DNA from: Amycolatopsis thermophila
Lineage (GTDB): Bacteria; Actinomycetota; Actinomycetes; Mycobacteriales; Pseudonocardiaceae
Direction of reading: 5' to 3'
NCBI RefSeq assembly: GCF_030814215.1
Contig: NZ_JAUSUT010000001.1
Coordinates: 6,262,001-6,326,000 of the forward strand
Length of the DNA stretch: 64,000 nucleotides
Within the stretch, counting starts at the first letter, position 1, and each line of letters opens with the position of its first letter. This document shows positions 60,434 to 64,000 of this stretch, in pieces. The notes below the pieces were generated by a model. The model saw only the letters and a program-made list of their open reading frames with translations, did not search any database and was not told where the DNA came from. A program made the translations under genes and the position numbers.

Positions 60434-62374
60434 TCAGGCCAGGTGCCGGGACCACCACTCGAGGACGGCGTCGAAGCGCTGGGCCCGGTGGCGCGGTTTG
60501 CCCGACCGGCTCAGTTCGTGGCCCTCGCCCGGGAAGAGCAGCATCTCGACCTCCGTGCCGTTGCGCTTGAGCTCCACGAACAGCCGCTGGGCCTGCTCGA
60601 CCGGGCAGCGCCAGTCGTGCTCGGAGTGGACCACCGCGAACGGGATGCGGATCTGCGCGGCGTAGCTCAGCGGGCTCCGCTCGCGCTGCACCACCGGGTC
60701 GGCCCCCACGTAGGCCTCGGTGAAGAACCAGCCGATGTCGGAACTCCCGGTGAACGAGTCCCACGCGTTGACCGCGCGCTCGCTCCACGCCGCGCGGAAC
60801 CGGGAACCGTGGTGGGCCGCCAGCCAGCTCGTCATGAACCCGCCGTAGGAACCGCCCATCACGCCGACCCGCGAGGAGTCCAGGTCGTCCCGCTCCAGCG
60901 CCGCGTCCAGCAGCGCCAGCACGTCGTCGACGTCGACCGTGCCCATCCCGTGCACGATCGCCTGCCCGTGGCTCTCCCCGTAGCCGGCTGACCCGCGCGG
61001 GTTGCCCATCACCACGGCGTACCCCGCCGAGGCGTACACCTGCGCCTCGTCGAACAGGCCCCAGTCGTAGGCCGCGAACGGCCCGCCGTGCACCACCAGC
61101 AGCACCGGGTGCGGGCCTGCACCCTCGGGCCGCACCAGCCACCCGTGCACCGGGTAGCCGTCCGGCGCCGTGGTGCTCAGCTCCTCGACCGGGCGGATCC
61201 CCGCCTCCCGCACCGGCTTCGAGAAATCGGTCAGCACCCGCGACCCCGTGCCGTCGAGCAGCACCACGTCACCGGAGCTGTCCGGGCGCGCCACGACCGC
61301 CGCGATGCGCTCCCCGTCCACGGCGAACGACCGCACCGCGCTGCGCCCGCCGAGCAACCGGGTCGTCCCGTCCAGGGGCGTGCGGTCGGCGTCCCGCGGC
61401 ACGGCCCGCAACTCGACCGCGCCCCGGTTGAGCACGGTCACCAGGATCTCGTCGCGGAACGACGCCGGTGGCACGTCGCTCGTGCAGTACACGGATTCGG
61501 CGTCGGTGAGCCGCCGCGGCTTGGCCGGCTCGCCGTTCGCGGGCAGCTCCGCCGACCACAGCCCGGGATTGCGGGCCACGACGTGCGGCCACGTGTATTC
61601 CTGGCCGTAGAAGAAGACCGTCCCGTCGGCCGTCACCACCGGCTTGGCGGCGCTGCCCGCACTGCGCACCGCGAGCACCGGCTCACCCCCGGAGGCCGGG
61701 ACCAGGTAGAGATCGCTCTCCTCGGTGTCCGTCGCACCCCACTCGCGTGGCGCGACCACAACCAGGGCCGAGGAGTCGGGCAGCCAGGCGGGGTCGGACA
61801 CGTCGGCCCGGTCGTCGGTCAGCGGCTGCGGCTCGCCCGGCTCCTCCGCGTCCGCGAGCTCGACGACGAACAGCCGCCGCGGACGGTCGCGCAGGAACCC
61901 GAGGTTGTCCAGCCGGTAGTCGAACCGGGTGATCCGGCGCGGCGCCTCCGCACCGGGTTCGAGCACCTCGCCGTCCTCGTCCGGCGCGCCGTAGCGGCCC
62001 GCCTCGGGCACGCGTGCGGTGAAGGCGATCCGGCGGGAGTCCGGGGACCACACGGGGGAACCCGCGCCCAGCGGCAGCGCGGTGAGCCGCCGGGCGTCGC
62101 CGCCGTCGGCGGGCATCACGTACAGCTGCGGCTTGTCCTCGCCGGACGACCGCAGAAAGGCCACCCAGCGGCCGTCCGGCGAGATCGCCGGGTCGGTGTC
62201 CCGCTCGCCGTGGGTCCACCGCCGGGCCGCCCCGCCGTCCGGGGCGGCCCGCCACAGCGAACTGCGATAGGTGTTGCCATCGAGGTCGGGGGTGGTGACC
62301 GCGGTCAGCAGCAGGGAGCCGTGCAGCGCGGGCGTACCGGGCACGGCCAGGAGTTCGAGATCCGAGGAACGCAT
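60434..62374 (-). CDS. S9 family prolyl oligopeptidase-like peptidase
   Basis: 646 aa. N-terminal beta-propeller (TolB/DPP-IV-like blades, e.g. PAISPDGRWVAFLRS, SPVWSPDSRRIAFTA), C-terminal alpha/beta hydrolase with Ser in VGVMGGSYGGFMTS, Asp in HSEHDWRCPVEQAQ and His in FPGEGHELSR. No signal peptide, so cytoplasmic. ATG 62374, 10 bp after the terC stop. Confidence 0.94.
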   Translation of the reverse strand: MRSSDLELLAVPGTPALHGSLLLTAVTTPDLDGNTYRSSLWRAAPDGGAARRWTHGERDTDPAISPDGRWVAFLRSSGEDKPQLYVMPADGGDARRLTALPLGAGSPVWSPDSRRIAFTARVPEAGRYGAPDEDGEVLEPGAEAPRRITRFDYRLDNLGFLRDRPRRLFVVELADAEEPGEPQPLTDDRADVSDPAWLPDSSALVVVAPREWGATDTEESDLYLVPASGGEPVLAVRSAGSAAKPVVTADGTVFFYGQEYTWPHVVARNPGLWSAELPANGEPAKPRRLTDAESVYCTSDVPPASFRDEILVTVLNRGAVELRAVPRDADRTPLDGTTRLLGGRSAVRSFAVDGERIAAVVARPDSSGDVVLLDGTGSRVLTDFSKPVREAGIRPVEELSTTAPDGYPVHGWLVRPEGAGPHPVLLVVHGGPFAAYDWGLFDEAQVYASAGYAVVMGNPRGSAGYGESHGQAIVHGMGTVDVDDVLALLDAALERDDLDSSRVGVMGGSYGGFMTSWLAAHHGSRFRAAWSERAVNAWDSFTGSSDIGWFFTEAYVGADPVVQRERSPLSYAAQIRIPFAVVHSEHDWRCPVEQAQRLFVELKRNGTEVEMLLFPGEGHELSRSGKPRHRAQRFDAVLEWWSRHLA

Positions 62375-62384
62375 GCCCCCGAAC

Positions 62385-63374
62385 CTACCCGATTTCGTTA
62401 GCCTCGCTAAGAGCTTCTGCCTGGGCCTTCTTCTCGTCCCGCTTCGCCTTGGCCAGGCTGAGCACGGTGGTGACGGTCAGGACGACCACGATCACGCCGA
62501 GCGAGACCCAGTTGTTGATGTCCAGCCAGTCCGGTGCCGCGTGGTACTCGTGCAGCGCGTGCAGGATCAGCTTCGCACCGATGAACGCGAGGATGACCGC
62601 CAGCCCGTAGGACAGGTACACCAGCTTGTTCACCAGGCCGCCGAGCAGGAAGAACAGCTGCCGGAGTCCCATCAGCGCGAACGCGTTGGCGGTGAACACC
62701 AGGAAGGCCTCCTGGGTGATGCCGAAGATCGCCGGGATCGAGTCGACCGCGAAGAGCAGGTCGGCGCTGCCGATCGCCACGATCACCACGAACATCGGGG
62801 TGAGCCACCGCCTGCCGTCCCGCTTGAGGGTCATCCGGTGGCCGTGGAAGTCCTCGGTGACCGGGTAGACCTTGCGGATCCAGCGCACGACGGCGTTCTC
62901 GTGGTACTCGTCCTCGTGGTCGTCGCCCCGGACGAGGCTGATCGCCGTCCACACGAGCACCGCGCCGAACAGGAAGAACACCCACACGAACTGGGCGATG
63001 AGCGCGGCGCCGATCGCGATGAAGACGCTGCGCATGGCCAGCGCGAGCAGGATGCCGATCAGCAGCACCCGGTGCTGGTGGATCGCCGGCACCTTGAACG
63101 ACGCCATGATGATCATGAAGATGAACAGGTTGTCCACCGACAGCGAGTACTCGGTGATGTAGCCGGTGAAGAACTGGACGCCGTAGTCGTGCCCGGCCAG
63201 CACCCAGACTCCGATGCCGAACAGGATGGCGCACGTGATGTAGAAGACGACCCACTTGGCCGCCTCTTTCGTGGTGACGGCATGCGGCTTCCGGTCGACG
63301 ATCACCAGATCGATCGCGATCAGCACGAGCAGGCCTGCGACAGTGGCAGCCCACAGCCACACGGGAACAGTCAT
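62385..63374 (-). CDS. terC: TerC/Alx family membrane protein (Mn2+ export)
   Basis: 329 aa, about nine TM helices. Family motifs FFTGYITEYSLSVDNLFIF and FAVDSIPAIFGITQEAFLVFTANAFALMGLRQL (metal-binding Asp in both). Members export Mn2+ and load it into exoenzymes. Preceded by a yybP-ykoY-type leader, consistent with Mn control. ATG 63374 with GGAGGT 9 nt upstream. Confidence 0.93.
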   Translation of the reverse strand: MTVPVWLWAATVAGLLVLIAIDLVIVDRKPHAVTTKEAAKWVVFYITCAILFGIGVWVLAGHDYGVQFFTGYITEYSLSVDNLFIFMIIMASFKVPAIHQHRVLLIGILLALAMRSVFIAIGAALIAQFVWVFFLFGAVLVWTAISLVRGDDHEDEYHENAVVRWIRKVYPVTEDFHGHRMTLKRDGRRWLTPMFVVIVAIGSADLLFAVDSIPAIFGITQEAFLVFTANAFALMGLRQLFFLLGGLVNKLVYLSYGLAVILAFIGAKLILHALHEYHAAPDWLDINNWVSLGVIVVVLTVTTVLSLAKAKRDEKKAQAEALSEANEIG

Positions 63375-63383
63375 CTACGCAAT

Positions 63384-63510
63384 ACCTCCGGTTAGCGCAC
63401 AGCAGCAGCTAGCCGGAGGTCTCTTCCGCCGGTCGAACCGGCCGGCGGTGCCGGGTGCCCCGAAGGACCGCCGTGCTGACGACACCGCCGCGAAGGAATA
63501 CTCCCCTCCA
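63384..63510 (-). promoter_or_regulatory. yybP-ykoY-like manganese riboswitch with SD-sequestering hairpin
   Basis: On the minus strand, in order: GGAGGGGAGTA (63509-63499), CGTCAGCACG about 25 nt later, and GAGACC (63423-63418): the three conserved internal-loop elements of the family. The final segment ACCTCCGGCTAGC pairs with GCTAACCGGAGGT (63384-63420) and hides the terC ribosome site. The same CCTCC can pair with the 5' GGAGG (P1). Mn2+ binding should favour P1 and free the SD, switching translation on. Confidence 0.75.
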
Positions 63511-63632
63511 CGTCGTGTCCATCTTTCCTGATCAACCGGCCGAGCACCACCTTAGGTAACCCTTATCACCGCGGAACCCAAGATCGGGACCGCGACGCGG
63601 CGTTCTCAGGAAAGCTCCCATACCGTTTCGGT

Positions 63633-64000
63633 GTGCCCCGAATTCCGTTCCCGCACACCCGGCGTACCCGGATGGTGACCCTCGTGGTCGTCGTCCTGGT
63701 CGTCGCCGCGGCGGTGCTCGTCTGGACCCGCTCCTCGAGCGAGCCCGCCGCGGTGCCGACGCAGGACGCCGTCCTCGACGTGCCCGCCGCGCCCGGCTCG
63801 GCCGAGCAGATCCGGCTGGACACCACGCTCTACCTGCCGGACCGCACACCCGCACCGGCGATCCTGCTGCCGCACGGGTTCGGCGGCGACAAGACCAGCG
63901 TCGCCGGTGACGCCCAGGAACTGGCCCGGCGCGGCTTCGTCGTGCTCACCTACTCGGCGCGTGGGTTCGGCCGCAGTACCGGGCAGATCGCGCTGAACGA
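63633..64000 (+). CDS. Membrane-anchored alpha/beta hydrolase, X-Pro dipeptidyl-peptidase (S15)-like, truncated by window end
   Basis: 122 residues visible from GTG 63633 (ATG at 63672 is an alternative). An N-terminal TM/signal segment (about 15-32, VTLVVVVLVVAAAVLV), then a strand LDTTLYLPDRTPAPAILLPHGFGG with the oxyanion HGFGG, then SARGFGRSTGQI. The nucleophile and C-terminal domain lie beyond the window. Divergent from terC. Confidence 0.75.
   Translation, partial: MPRIPFPHTRRTRMVTLVVVVLVVAAAVLVWTRSSSEPAAVPTQDAVLDVPAAPGSAEQIRLDTTLYLPDRTPAPAILLPHGFGGDKTSVAGDAQELARRGFVVLTYSARGFGRSTGQIALN

Overview
The window is high-GC actinobacterial DNA. A Pseudonocardiaceae host close to Amycolatopsis is suggested by the argCJBDFR order near pheST, by MmpS and mycothiol-transferase-like genes, by GTG/TTG starts and by strong GC3 bias. 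This is judged from gene content only; no database search was run.

Layout. (1) 1-5627: minus-strand arginine operon argC-argJ-argB-argD-argF-argR, mostly joined by 4-nt stop/start overlaps, with an ARG-box-like palindrome touching the argC start; argR runs off the left edge. (2) 5628-10800: accessory block between argC and pheT with a 0.5-kb G-rich repeat, a small HTH protein, a DUF4240 gene, a frameshifted 33-bp (11-codon) tandem repeat, a secreted alpha/beta hydrolase and an AlkD-like protein. (3) 10805-16700: infC-rpmI-rplT-trmH-pheS-pheT. infC starts on ATC, and trmH has no ATG/GTG/TTG start and probably uses CTG. (4) 16864-22788: DUF1844 gene, then a D-amino-acid module (RidA, IclR regulator, Zn/PLP D-serine dehydratase-like enzyme, N-acyl-D-amino acid deacylase, GntP/DsdX-like permease) with nested palindromic operators. 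(5) 23020-25816: ABC exporter, a 35-residue Ser/Thr/Arg-rich peptide with a near-perfect ribosome binding site, a strong hairpin, and a stand-alone Ser/Thr kinase. This is the best candidate here for an undescribed system. (6) 25840-37549: NlpC/P60 hydrolase, YbjQ protein, CitAB/DcuSR-like two-component system divergent from a DctA-type carrier, a decayed PHB-depolymerase gene, an SRPBCC protein, a lipoprotein, uvrA, an acyltransferase and an MBL hydrolase. (7) 37876-42945: styrene/indole monooxygenase-like locus with two StyA-like oxygenases, one StyB-like reductase, an EthD protein and AraC and IclR regulators. (8) 43062-48281: STAS protein, a protease-nuclease fusion beside a papain-like protein, rnhA, a 335-bp array of 8-bp repeats and a membrane-anchored protein of unknown function. 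(9) 48288-50923: DinB/MST protein, FetB permease, MmpS, MgtC. (10) 50933-58953: sugar isomerase and kinase, LacI regulator and RbsACB-type transporter sharing AATCGATT operators, with an IS5-type transposase remnant. (11) 59057-64000: HTH/RES toxin-antitoxin pair, S9 peptidase, terC under a yybP-ykoY-like Mn riboswitch, and a truncated hydrolase gene.

How they work together: housekeeping blocks 1 and 3 are conserved in actinobacteria. The rest is accessory catabolism (D-amino acids, dicarboxylates, a pentose or deoxyhexose, an indole/styrene-like aromatic) with several small modules that may act in conflict or signalling.
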